Below, in pieces: positions 35,301 through 43,015 of a stretch of 64,000 nt of DNA. This DNA comes from Nocardia niwae NBRC 108934 = DSM 45340 (GTDB taxonomy: Bacteria; Actinomycetota; Actinomycetes; Mycobacteriales; Mycobacteriaceae), in the NCBI RefSeq assembly GCF_001613465.1, contig NZ_BDCK01000037.1, positions 62,001 through 126,000 of the forward strand, given 5' to 3'. Within the stretch, counting starts at the first letter, position 1. Each line of letters begins with the position of its first letter. The position numbers and the translations under genes are program-made. The notes below the pieces were generated by a model. The model was not told the origin of the DNA. It saw only the letters and a list, made by a program, of their open reading frames with translations, and ran no database searches.

Positions 35301-36490
35301 GGATGCGTGGGTGCCCGTTCCCCGTCATCCGGAAAGCGGTGGCGGTGACCGTTCGCCACCGGCCCGACAAATCCTCCAAGACCGATACATCCAGTCCACC
35401 CATCCATCCCACCGATGTGCGCGCGCTCGGCGAGAACACGAGCTATGTGTTCGACACCGTGTGCGACCTGGTCGGCGTACTGCCCGAGAACAATCACTTC
35501 CGGTTGTTCGAGCGCATGTCCGATGCGATCGCCTACGGCCTTCCCGTCGAACTCACCGCGCTCGCGCGCTTGAATCTGCGCGCCACGCATCGGGATCGGC
35601 TGGTACACCTGGTGCCCACCGTCATGAAGAACGACTACACCGATCTGACCGCGCTCGTCCGCGGCAACGTCCGGAATCCGCGCATCGTGGCTCCGTCCCA
35701 GAAGAAACTCGATCAGTGGCAGAACCAACTGTTCGAACTCGGCGAGTACCGCAAGATCGTGGGAGAGCTTCGCGCCCGGCAGGAGAAGACCACCGAATTC
35801 GGCCGGACCGTGGTCGGCGAGGTGAGCGAGCGCAAGATCGCAGGGCACTACACCTGCCAGGCTCTGGTGACCAACCTGACCGATGACAATGTCGACAACG
35901 CCCGCGCCTACTTGAAGATCGTGCTCGAAGCCTTGGGGCTCGAAGTCACAGTGAGCGGCTCGGATCGGCTGGTGATTCGGAGCAAGCTCGACCCGGCACG
36001 GTCGCTCACCCTCTTGGTGGCGAACAAGGAGGTGACGCTGGCCGACGCTCGCCGATGGGCGTACGACGGTTTGCTGGTCGTCGCATGCCAGGGCGTGTCC
36101 CTCGACGTCTTCACCGCCCCACTCGTCGAAACGACGCGCCAGAGCGTCGTCGTCGAGCCTTCCGTGCTGGTCGAAACTCTGTATCGCGTGGTCGAACTCG
36201 AATCACCGCCGGATGCGAGAGAATTCGGCGACGAAGAGGACGACCCCCGCCTCGATCCCGACGATCCGATGTTCGCCGATTTCGACGAGAACGCCGTCGA
36301 ACCCGGCGCGACCTACAGCTTCGAGACCGGCGCGGACCGGGAGCGCACCGGCGAACGGATCCTGCACATCCTGCATTCGGCGCCACCTCTGCTCAGCAGA
36401 GCCGATGCCAGCAGGCTTCTCGACGGCGTCAAGATGCACCTCGCGGAAGAGGGATCCACCGACCAGGCAGGCCGAGGTAAATCGCGATGA
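32396..36490 (+). CDS. Large Ski2-like superfamily 2 helicase
   Basis: A 1364-residue protein. An N-terminal helical region (1-270) of no recognised family precedes a helicase core: Walker A GPTSSGKS (284-291), motif Ia PIKALVTQA, motif II DELQ (386-389) in place of DExH, motif III diverged (ALAAQ), motif V ATDTLKLGINLP (from 627) and motif VI QRLGRAGR (666-673). The closest relatives in style are Ski2/Brr2/HelQ-type helicases. About 650 further residues carry a winged-helix-like segment (EQLVAKRLLSSPHSGRVRIT) and a C-terminal part (1140-1250) that reads like a restriction-endonuclease-fold or binding domain, and end with an acidic tail. ATG 32396 has GGAGGA 10 bases upstream. It overlaps the next gene by four bases. 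Confidence 0.85.
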   Translation: MTSVQQTPAWLEPGWDALPLGRAGAGSSGGNRSAAARFGGDQYWLVRWTMYAELMEKAKYQGVRGQRTAADDSVLAWVGDSERLLHSELHEDLRTLPAIDLGRKLLDEVLLPTVIAADKEYSANTGTAEADLKTVIAWYYALTSSTAAKAEHEAAKRLNGRYGDITKTLTAARWERGLFEREQFPARSQDALQYLTLLLDQRFLPLRREASTFTVADLEALLPTKLAEKLREREQEMLKFRNANYDEPAVQQGISDSGRLEILQALLPLLARRVLQKKSMLVLGPTSSGKSYAGRIAASYCTHRNQKAIILMPIKALVTQAVQEWEEWLSDTDLRWNIVPGSRDYPDHDDALVRGDFDIAVMIPEKLAALLNRGMRLDNVGVVVADELQMLSADLRGTRLEMLLTRLRRAHPRIPIIALAAQLDKPSTERIRRWLEIDEEAVIRASMRPVPLEKIVRSGDSEERVLRTDGVTDELRPITDAGGTAATRSLGTMNPYQSRALTLCLDLLAERGNDGEFLNRGILCFVQARNHAETYAKIIQEAATTVKALGPVPPGLPYLGRFSTSLSPAEAEQRYRKFTRIPDSRERDQVIAALSTGIGFHTARLDPFLREEMEWGFRNGHIRLLFATDTLKLGINLPADVVVVASITTPNNVGTNSIIDRDTVAQRLGRAGRLGISQRGRGYLVIPSAPPPDGDYEFAADDEGELARHIEQTGGLDTVRRRALAALADRDAVFAHYIKYKERGLSVNSRLDHETLATLLLEHSKRVFKPQDRAELEAEVQKMFTLSLKAQEDGAAAQISSAAVVEQLVAKRLLSSPHSGRVRITALGRAIGHSGLPLSDAPGVERMAEALTEGAGHLTLLFAAAQTQQVEDTTTWIAIRSDLPLEAEAEQKRGVIQLAGLLAAGVPEDCDVAILPEMLQTVRLLVRDDDLIGSGAIADRLRDLLDLNRPEPPLNEINALLRATVLLLWMRGCPFPVIRKAVAVTVRHRPDKSSKTDTSSPPIHPTDVRALGENTSYVFDTVCDLVGVLPENNHFRLFERMSDAIAYGLPVELTALARLNLRATHRDRLVHLVPTVMKNDYTDLTALVRGNVRNPRIVAPSQKKLDQWQNQLFELGEYRKIVGELRARQEKTTEFGRTVVGEVSERKIAGHYTCQALVTNLTDDNVDNARAYLKIVLEALGLEVTVSGSDRLVIRSKLDPARSLTLLVANKEVTLADARRWAYDGLLVVACQGVSLDVFTAPLVETTRQSVVVEPSVLVETLYRVVELESPPDAREFGDEEDDPRLDPDDPMFADFDENAVEPGATYSFETGADRERTGERILHILHSAPPLLSRADASRLLDGVKMHLAEEGSTDQAGRGKSR

Positions 36491-37818
36491 CCGGCAAAGA
36501 TATCGGGATCTTCCTCAGCGCGCGGCACTTCACCGGTATCGCCTCGAGCGATCGCAAACCCAACGATGTCCTCGATCAGGTGGAATCGGCAGCCACCACG
36601 CTCATGCTGGCCGGGGGCATCGCGCACCGCGTGGTCGTGGCCGACTGCGCGCAGCCCGGTGAACGCGACATCGCGGAGCAATTCGCGACGGAGAGCGGAT
36701 TCCGGGTGCGTCATTGCCCGGCCATCGGACCGGATCAGTCCACGGTGCTCGGCACGGAGATCCTCGAGGCGCTCACGACCAACTCGTGGCTGCAGACGTT
36801 CGTGGTGGGCGACGATTTGCAGGCTCAATCCGCGGCGCTCGACGTTCTGCATCGGCAACGCCGCTGGGTGATCGGCCTCGCGGGTGAATATCCGATCACG
36901 CCGAGGCTCGCGGATATGACGTACACGATGCCGCTGGCCAGGGCCAGGCTGGTCTCCGTCGTGAGCGCCATCATCACCGAGATCGCCCGCGCCGATCACG
37001 AGCCGACGGTCGTGGAGGTCCACCGGGAGTTGCAGCGCAGGATCGCCGGATTCAGCCCGGGCGCTTACGGATTCGAAGGAACGGCAGAGCTGGTGGCGGC
37101 GGCGCAGGAGACCAAGTCGCGGCCCAAGGCCGCGCCGCCACGGACCAGGACGGTCGCTCCCGCCAAGGCGACGAAGCGATCCAGGAAGAACACCGCCAAA
37201 CCCGACCCGATGCAAGCGGCACTCCGCAACGCGATTCGCTCATTACCGACTCTCTCGGAGAGCGAACTGTCCGTGATGGAGGAGGTGGCGGTCGGGTCTC
37301 ACCTCCTCGAACTCCTCGCCGCGCAACCCGATCTACTGGCCCCACTCGCCGGCGGCGGAATGGTCACCGGAGTATTCGCCGACGGAGTACGACAGATCAC
37401 CGGCAAGACCGATTGGCGGCCCGAGACAGTGGACAACTTCTTCGAATTGCAGCGTCGAGCCGCCGATCGCCACGGCGGATGGATCCTGGCCAGCCCACCC
37501 GACCGGCCGACCTTCGGAGTCTTTCTTCTCGCCGATGAACTGCCGGGCGGATGGAGTCACTACACTCCGCCGTCGCAGTCGCCCGGCGACGATGCCACCG
37601 AGGTGACGATCACCACCGTGGAGGAAACGCCCGAGGAGGACGAGAGCGAATACTCCTCTGTACCCGATATTTTCGACGACCTCGGTTCGCTCGCGGAAAC
37701 ACTCGCCGAATCGGCGCCCCTCCATGGTTCGTCGGGCGTGTACCGCCTCGACCGCGCAGCGCTCGATCGTCGCTCGCCCTCCCCGGAGGACCACGAACCC
37801 GGAGCCGAGGCAGACTGA
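36487..37818 (+). CDS. Helicase-coupled protein with possible degenerate NYN/PIN-like domain
   Basis: A 443-residue protein whose ATG overlaps the helicase stop (ATGA), so the two are made together. Residues 1-165 alternate strands and helices (DIGIFLSARHF, HRVVVADCAQ, LQTFVVGDDLQAQSAAL, RRWVIGLAGEYP), like LabA/NYN ribonuclease domains, but the usual catalytic Asp positions are mostly replaced. A basic Lys/Arg/Pro linker follows (about 205-238), then a helical domain (245-370) and an acidic Glu/Asp-rich tail. A nucleic-acid-binding partner or specificity subunit of the helicase is the simplest inference. I do not recognise a named family. Confidence 0.72.
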   Translation: MTGKDIGIFLSARHFTGIASSDRKPNDVLDQVESAATTLMLAGGIAHRVVVADCAQPGERDIAEQFATESGFRVRHCPAIGPDQSTVLGTEILEALTTNSWLQTFVVGDDLQAQSAALDVLHRQRRWVIGLAGEYPITPRLADMTYTMPLARARLVSVVSAIITEIARADHEPTVVEVHRELQRRIAGFSPGAYGFEGTAELVAAAQETKSRPKAAPPRTRTVAPAKATKRSRKNTAKPDPMQAALRNAIRSLPTLSESELSVMEEVAVGSHLLELLAAQPDLLAPLAGGGMVTGVFADGVRQITGKTDWRPETVDNFFELQRRAADRHGGWILASPPDRPTFGVFLLADELPGGWSHYTPPSQSPGDDATEVTITTVEETPEEDESEYSSVPDIFDDLGSLAETLAESAPLHGSSGVYRLDRAALDRRSPSPEDHEPGAEAD

Positions 37819-37820
37819 CG

Positions 37821-37870
37821 ATTCCCGGAGTATTCCCCCCAGTTCGCTGCTGCATTCCCCGATTCCCCCC
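37821..37870 (+). repeat. Four ATTCCC direct repeats, partly 11-bp phased
   Basis: ATTCCC begins at 37821, 37832, 37854 and 37862, giving spacings of 11, 22 and 8 bases. They lie between the stop of the helicase partner and the secreted-protein gene. Phased heptamers of this kind are typical regulator half-sites, for example for SARP-type activators. No regulator is known. Confidence 0.45.
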
Positions 37871-37927
37871 TCTTGCATGGAAACCGGAGCGGAGCACGTC
37901 CGCTCGGCAGCAGAAGGGAAATCAGGA

Positions 37928-38518
37928 ATGAAAAGCCACGAATTGGTCAGTGATACAAAGCGAACCGGCCGGATCAGCCGGTTCTCCTACCGGGTGCTCG
38001 TCCCCACGGTGGCCGTTGCCGCTGTATTGGCCCCTTCGGTGTCCGCGCCGCAGGCCGTCGCGGCACCCGCGAAGTGCTCGCCTTCGCGGGCCGGCGTCGT
38101 CGTGTGTGTCGTCGAAGGTGTGACATGGCTGATCAAAGAAGGCGCCAAGACCCTCGTCATCGACGGTGTCCTGAAACTCACCGGCCAACTGTTCCAAGCG
38201 CAGACCGGCCCGCGAACAATGGAGGAGAAGATTCGCAACGCGCCGCGGGTGGACCCGAACTCGATTCGCGATCCCCAGGATCTGGTCCGGAAGGCAGCGG
38301 ATCTGCCCATGCGGACCGACGGCATCGGCCACACCGCGGTGGTGAAAGGCGATGCGGTCGCGTTGTTCCGCAGGTTGGCGCACGGCCAGCGCCTCGGCGA
38401 CAACAGCTACCGCAACGGCGTGGAGACAGTCACGCTGACACCCGGCACGAAGTCGGAGCCGCCGAGGATCACCATCTCCAACGCCGCGACGAAGACCGCG
38501 GTCATCGTGCTCGAGTAG
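37928..38518 (+). CDS. Secreted protein of unknown function
   Basis: A 196-residue protein with a long basic N-terminus and a Sec signal peptide (hydrophobic core VLVPTVAVAAVLAPSVSAP, cleavage near AVAA). The mature part contains two Cys (CSPSRAGVVVCVVEG), a short amphipathic segment, then a soluble domain with DGIGHTAVVKGDAVALFRRL. I do not recognise it. ATG 37928 has AAGGGA 8 bases upstream. It lies 109 bases behind the helicase pair on the same strand and may have its own promoter, given the phased repeats in the gap; a strong hairpin follows it. Confidence 0.7.
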   Translation: MKSHELVSDTKRTGRISRFSYRVLVPTVAVAAVLAPSVSAPQAVAAPAKCSPSRAGVVVCVVEGVTWLIKEGAKTLVIDGVLKLTGQLFQAQTGPRTMEEKIRNAPRVDPNSIRDPQDLVRKAADLPMRTDGIGHTAVVKGDAVALFRRLAHGQRLGDNSYRNGVETVTLTPGTKSEPPRITISNAATKTAVIVLE

Positions 38519-38541
38519 ACCGGATCGAACGCTCCGGGCGG

Positions 38542-38573
38542 CTGGGCCGGACACCAGGCGGTGTCCGGCCCAG
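38542..38573 (+). terminator. Strong terminator hairpin
   Basis: CTGGGCCGGACACC pairs perfectly with GGTGTCCGGCCCAG across the loop AGGC, giving a 14-bp stem 23 bases after the secreted-protein gene. It would end transcripts from the helicase region. Confidence 0.8.
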
Positions 38574-38707
38574 TTCGTGCCGGAGCTACGCGCACCGTGG
38601 GGGCACGCGCACCTCCGGCGCGGCCGAGACGCCGAAGGCCGACACGCCCGAGATCGCCGGGCATCGGCGCGGCGCAGTATGAGGGGCGAGTGGCCGGAAT
38701 GGGCTGT

Positions 38708-39538
38708 TCAGGGGGCGATCGGCTGGAACGAGCGCGTTTCGTCGTGGCCGAGACGGACGACACCGGCCGACGATTCCTCGACCTCGTTCCACGCCCCTGG
38801 CAGGTCGCGCAGCGGCTCGGAAACCACGAAGCGGGCCTCCTCGCCGAGCTCGCGCAGCGCTTTCACCTCCGGATGCAGCGCACGTACCTTCGCGACGTCG
38901 TTGGAGTAGAACAGCGACCGCGATCGCTGTTCGGTGGAGTACCGGAAGAACCACATGGACTCACCGTCGGTGGTCGCGACCGTCATCTGCACCGGGGCGT
39001 CGACCCCGTATGCGCGGCCGACGTCTTCGACGAAGCCGACCGCGCGGGCGACCGCGGTGAACGGGTCCTCGACGAGTCCGAAGGTCAACGCCAGGAAGAA
39101 GAGGGCTTCGGAATCCGTCGAACCCTCGATGTCGGTGAACAGGGCCGGCTCGACCGCGGTGAGCAGATCGCGCTTGAACTGGTGGAAACCGAGCACCGAG
39201 CCGTTGTGCATCCACAACCAGTGTCCGTGCCGGAACGGGTGACAATTACTGCGTTGCACCGCGGTTCCGGTCGACGCGCGCACATGCGCGAAGAACAGCG
39301 ACGTGCGCACCTGGGCCGTGATCTCCCGCAGGTTGCGGTCGTTCCACGCCGGCTCGATGCCCTTGAACACCGCGGGGCGCGGCCCTTCGCCGTACCAGCC
39401 GATCCCGAAGCCGTCACCGTTCGTGGTCGTCGCACCGAGCCGCGAGTGCAGGCTCTGATCGATCAACGAGTGCGCCGGCCGGAACAGGAGGTCCTCGGCC
39501 AGGATCGGCTCTCCTGAATAAGCCATCCACCTGCACAT
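38708..39538 (-). CDS. Class II glutamine amidotransferase (YafJ/EgtC-like)
   Basis: A 276-residue Ntn-hydrolase. Removal of Met1 would expose the catalytic Cys2 (start MCRWMAYSG), which decides ATG 39538 over the longer frame. Glutaminase-domain motifs follow: FGIGWYG, FFAHVRASTGTAVQRSNCHP and the WMHNGSV segment with the oxyanion Asn. The family releases ammonia from glutamine or hydrolyses gamma-glutamyl amides, as EgtC does in ergothioneine synthesis. No other ergothioneine genes are adjacent, so a stand-alone gamma-glutamyl hydrolase of the YafJ type is equally likely. Confidence 0.88.
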   Translation of the reverse strand: MCRWMAYSGEPILAEDLLFRPAHSLIDQSLHSRLGATTTNGDGFGIGWYGEGPRPAVFKGIEPAWNDRNLREITAQVRTSLFFAHVRASTGTAVQRSNCHPFRHGHWLWMHNGSVLGFHQFKRDLLTAVEPALFTDIEGSTDSEALFFLALTFGLVEDPFTAVARAVGFVEDVGRAYGVDAPVQMTVATTDGESMWFFRYSTEQRSRSLFYSNDVAKVRALHPEVKALRELGEEARFVVSEPLRDLPGAWNEVEESSAGVVRLGHDETRSFQPIAP

Positions 39539-39663
39539 ATATCGATTGAAGCAAAGCGGGCGGAATTCGGCCACAAGCGCCGGTGCTCATGCTGTGGCTG
39601 CACGATACTTCCCGTCGGCCCGCGGGAGCCCGGCGCCGAATCCAGGCCACGCGCCCGCCGCCC

Positions 39664-40713
39664 TCATGCCGGATAGGAACGAGTTTCGGTGGCCTTTACC
39701 GCGGCCCACAGCCGTTGCCCCGGCCGCAGGCGCAATTCGGCCACCGTGGCCGGTGTGATGTCGGCGAGTACGGGCGGTGACCCGTCGAGACGAATGCGCG
39801 TGATGTGCGCGTGTTGCTCGATCCCGCTGATGGTGACCGGCCAGCTGTTGCGGGGGCTGCCCGCAGGTTGGTGCGGATGCAGGCTCACCGCGTTGGGGCT
39901 GAATGCCACGTGGACGCGCCCCTGGGTGGGTTCGGCGAGCGTGATGCCGCCGCCGCCGTCCAGCTCGACCCTCGTGCCGTGCGCGGTGCCGCGGTAGAGA
40001 TTGAGGCCCATGAGGGTGGCCACGTAGTCCGAGCGAGGCTTCGCCGCCACCTGCGCGGGCGGGCCCTGTTGGACGACCGCGCCGTCCTCCAGGATGACCA
40101 GCCGGTCGGCGAGGACCATGGCGTCGAGCGGGTCGTGCGTGACCAGAACTGTGTGGCCGGGATAGTCGCGCAGGTGGTGGGCGAGATCCGAGCGCACTCG
40201 GACCTTGGTGCCCGCGTCCAGCGCGGCGAGCGGTTCGTCGAGCAGCAACAGTTGCGGTTCGGTGGCCAGCGCACGGGCCAGCGCCACCCGCTGCGCCTGC
40301 CCGCCCGACAGCGCCCGGGGTTTGCGGTGCGCGTGATCCGCCAGCCCGACACGCGCGAGCCATCGAGTGGCGCGCTCGCGCGCGGCGACGCGGTGATATC
40401 CGCGGGCGCGCAGGCCGAAGGCGACGTTCTCCAGCGCCGACAGGTGCCCGAACAGCAGGTAGTCCTGGAAGACGACGCCGACCCGCCGACGTTCGGCGGG
40501 CACGAACGTCGACGGTGGCGCATCCCAGGTGAGGCCATCCAGCCGGATGTGCCCGTCGGTCAGCGCGATCAACCCCGCCAGGGCACGCAAAGCCGTGGTC
40601 TTGCCCGCCCCGTTCGGCCCGAGCAAGGCCACCACCTCGCCGGGGGCGGCGTCCAACGGCAACTCGAGCGCGAAACGTCCGCGCTGGAGGCGCAGATCGG
40701 CCGCCAAACTCAC
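39664..40713 (-). CDS. modC: Molybdate ABC transporter ATPase ModC
   Basis: A 349-residue importer ATPase: Walker A GPNGAGKTT, Q-loop VFQDYLLF, signature LSGGQAQRVALARAL, Walker B LLLLDEPLAALD, H-loop VTHD. The C-terminal 120 residues hold the TOBE molybdate-sensing domain (VHVAFSPNAVSLHP and the last 60 residues). GTG 40713 overlaps the ModB stop by four bases (GTGA). It is the last gene of regulator-modA-modB-modC and supplies energy for molybdate uptake at the membrane. Confidence 0.93.
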   Translation of the reverse strand: MSLAADLRLQRGRFALELPLDAAPGEVVALLGPNGAGKTTALRALAGLIALTDGHIRLDGLTWDAPPSTFVPAERRRVGVVFQDYLLFGHLSALENVAFGLRARGYHRVAARERATRWLARVGLADHAHRKPRALSGGQAQRVALARALATEPQLLLLDEPLAALDAGTKVRVRSDLAHHLRDYPGHTVLVTHDPLDAMVLADRLVILEDGAVVQQGPPAQVAAKPRSDYVATLMGLNLYRGTAHGTRVELDGGGGITLAEPTQGRVHVAFSPNAVSLHPHQPAGSPRNSWPVTISGIEQHAHITRIRLDGSPPVLADITPATVAELRLRPGQRLWAAVKATETRSYPA

Positions 40714-41522
40714 ATCGCCCCCCGGATCCACCGTTCGCGCAATGCGACCAGCACGGCGACCGAGACGGCGAGCAGCACCAGGCTCAGCACGATCGCGGCG
40801 TCCGGATCGGTCTCCAGCGCGAGATAGACCGCCAGCGGCATGGTGGTGGTGCGTCCGGGGAAGTTGCCTGCGAAGGTGATGGTGGCGCCGAACTCGCCGA
40901 GCGCACGCGCCCAGCACAGCACCGCGCCCGCCGCCACGCCGGGCAGCACCGACGGCAGCGTCACCCGGCGGAAGGCGTACCAGCGGGTGGCGCCGAGCGT
41001 GGCGGCCGCCTCCTCGAAGCGAGGATCGGCCGCTCGCAGGGCACCTTCGACGGAGATCACCAGAAATGGCATGGCCACGAACGCTTCGGCCACGATCACC
41101 CCGGCGGTGGTGAACGGCAGGGAGATACCCGTCCATTCGTAGAGATACCGTCCGATCAGGCCGCGCCGCCCGAGCACCAGCAGCAGTGCGACACCACCCA
41201 CTACCGGCGGCAACACCAGCGGCACGGTCACCAAGGCGCGGATCAGCCCGCCTCCCGGCAGTGCGGCGCGCGCGAGCACCCAGGCCAGCGGAATACCCAG
41301 AAGCAGGCAGATCGCCGTGGCCACGGTCGCGCACACCAGGGACAGCCGCAGCGCGCGGCCCACTTCGGCACTGAACAGCCGATCCGGCATGGTCGCCCAC
41401 GGCGCACGCCACAGCAGCCCGAGCAGTGGCACGAGCAGGAACGCCAGCCCGCAGACGGCGGGCAGCATCAGCGCGACCGGTCGCCGCCCGAGCACCGCCC
41501 GCCGCCGCGAGGGCGCGATCAC
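40710..41522 (-). CDS. modB: Molybdate ABC transporter permease ModB
   Basis: A 270-residue permease with about six transmembrane helices and the importer EAA loop (EAAATLGATRWYAFRRVTLP) that docks on ModC. Its GTG start overlaps the ModA stop (GTGA), and its stop overlaps the ModC start, so the whole operon is coupled. It forms the membrane channel for molybdate or tungstate delivered by ModA. Confidence 0.93.
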   Translation of the reverse strand: MIAPSRRRAVLGRRPVALMLPAVCGLAFLLVPLLGLLWRAPWATMPDRLFSAEVGRALRLSLVCATVATAICLLLGIPLAWVLARAALPGGGLIRALVTVPLVLPPVVGGVALLLVLGRRGLIGRYLYEWTGISLPFTTAGVIVAEAFVAMPFLVISVEGALRAADPRFEEAAATLGATRWYAFRRVTLPSVLPGVAAGAVLCWARALGEFGATITFAGNFPGRTTTMPLAVYLALETDPDAAIVLSLVLLAVSVAVLVALRERWIRGAM

Positions 41523-42304
41523 GGGGTGTCGAATCCCGCCGCGGCGAAGACCGCCTTGGCCTTCTGCGAGGTCACGAAGTCGACGAACGCCGCGGCGGCC
41601 GCCGCGTTCGGCGCGTGGGCCAGCGGCGCGACCGGGTAGTCGTTGATCGCCTCGGCCGATTCCGGGAAGTCGATGCCCTCGGCCTTGTCACCCGCGGCCT
41701 CGACGTCGGTGCGGTACACCAGCGCGGCGTCGACCTCCCCGAGCGTGACCTTGGTCAGCACCGCTTTCACGTCCTGCTCACGCGTATCGGGTCGCGGAGT
41801 GATGCCCGCGGTCTGGAAGACCTTCTCGGCCGCGGCACCGCAGGGCGCCTGCGCCGCGCACAACGCGAGCTTGGGCTCCGTCTTGCCGAAATCGGCCAGC
41901 CCCGTGATGTGTCCCGGATTGCCCTTCGGCACCACGATCTCGAGCCGGTTGCGCACGAAAGTCACCGGCGCGGTGGTGACCTCGCCCTCGTCGCGCACCT
42001 GCTGCATGTTCTTCGGAGCGGCCGAGGCGAACACGTCGGCCGGTGCGCCCTGGTTGATCTGTTCGGCGAGTGCGGAACTCGCGCCGAAGCTGTAGATCAC
42101 CTTCACGCCCGGATGCGCGGCCTCGAACTGCCTGCCGAGTTCGCCGAACGTCTCGGTGAGCGACGCCGCGGCGAACACGGTCACGGTGCCCGACACGTGC
42201 TGTCCGTCGGCGTGCTCGGTCGTGCCGTCCGAACCGCAGCCCGCCGCGGTCACGACAGCCAGCACGGTCGCGGTCGCGGCACCCCACTTGCGAATCATTG
42301 CCAT
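41519..42304 (-). CDS. modA: Molybdate-binding lipoprotein ModA
   Basis: A 261-residue binding protein with a lipoprotein signal (VTAAGCG) and the ModA landmarks TVFAAASLTETFGELGRQFE, YSFGASSALAEQI and ALVYRTDVEAAG, whose Ser and Tyr contribute to oxyanion binding. Cys residues in the ALCAAQAPCG segment could form a disulfide. ATG 42304 is 6 bases from the end of the upstream regulator gene. It captures molybdate outside the cell for ModBC. Confidence 0.93.
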   Translation of the reverse strand: MAMIRKWGAATATVLAVVTAAGCGSDGTTEHADGQHVSGTVTVFAAASLTETFGELGRQFEAAHPGVKVIYSFGASSALAEQINQGAPADVFASAAPKNMQQVRDEGEVTTAPVTFVRNRLEIVVPKGNPGHITGLADFGKTEPKLALCAAQAPCGAAAEKVFQTAGITPRPDTREQDVKAVLTKVTLGEVDAALVYRTDVEAAGDKAEGIDFPESAEAINDYPVAPLAHAPNAAAAAAFVDFVTSQKAKAVFAAAGFDTP

Positions 42305-42309
42305 TCTCG

Positions 42310-42720
42310 TCAACTTTCCGGGATCTCCACGACGACGTGCGTGGACTTCACCGACGCGACAGCGACGCTGCCGACTTCCAGACCGAGTTCCTCGACCGAT
42401 TCCCGGCTCAGCAGCGACACCAGGCGGAATGGTCCGGCCTGCATCTCCACCTGCGCCATCACGGTGTCCTTCACGACCCGGGTCACGATTCCGCGCATCC
42501 GGTTGCGCGCCGACGCGGCGACCGTCGTACCGGGTGCGGGCGCCTCGGCATTGGCACGCAGGAATTGGGCGAGTTCGCGGCCGCTGACTCCTTTGCGGCC
42601 GTTGTCGAGCTGAATCGCGGTGAGCCGGCCCTGATCGATCCATCGACGCACCGTGTCGTCGCTGACGCCGAGCAACGCGGCTGCTTCAGTGATCCGTAGA
42701 TTCGACACAAGCTCCAGCAT
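42310..42720 (-). CDS. Molybdate-responsive HTH-TOBE regulator
   Basis: A 136-residue protein with an excisionase/MerR-like helix-turn-helix at the N-terminus (ITEAAALLGVSDDTVRRWID) and a C-terminal Mop/TOBE domain (VEMQAGPFRLVSLLSRESVE). DNA binding plus a molybdate-binding domain makes it a functional counterpart of ModE, probably repressing the mod operon when molybdate is abundant. It is the first gene of the operon. ATG 42720 has no ribosome binding site, so leaderless translation is possible. Confidence 0.87.
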   Translation of the reverse strand: MLELVSNLRITEAAALLGVSDDTVRRWIDQGRLTAIQLDNGRKGVSGRELAQFLRANAEAPAPGTTVAASARNRMRGIVTRVVKDTVMAQVEMQAGPFRLVSLLSRESVEELGLEVGSVAVASVKSTHVVVEIPES

Positions 42721-43015
42721 ATTGCCGCATGCACGGATACAGAAGCGGATTCGAACCGCGATCGCGATTACTCGCGCACCCTGTCGAGCGAACCGTCGCC
42801 ACACACCTGCCCATCACCTCGAATGCTACTTTTCTGCGGGATCAGATCCTCATCGACGGTGATTTCCGTAGATTTTCGCCGTCATTGCCCAATCGTCACC
42901 GATCGCTCACCGGACGGAGGTCTCCGCAGTGCGCCGACCAGGCGGCGATACGGTCGTGGTCATGCCGCCAGCCGCGTAGTCGTGGGCGCGGCCGACGCGA
43001 AGGACCCCGAGCGAC

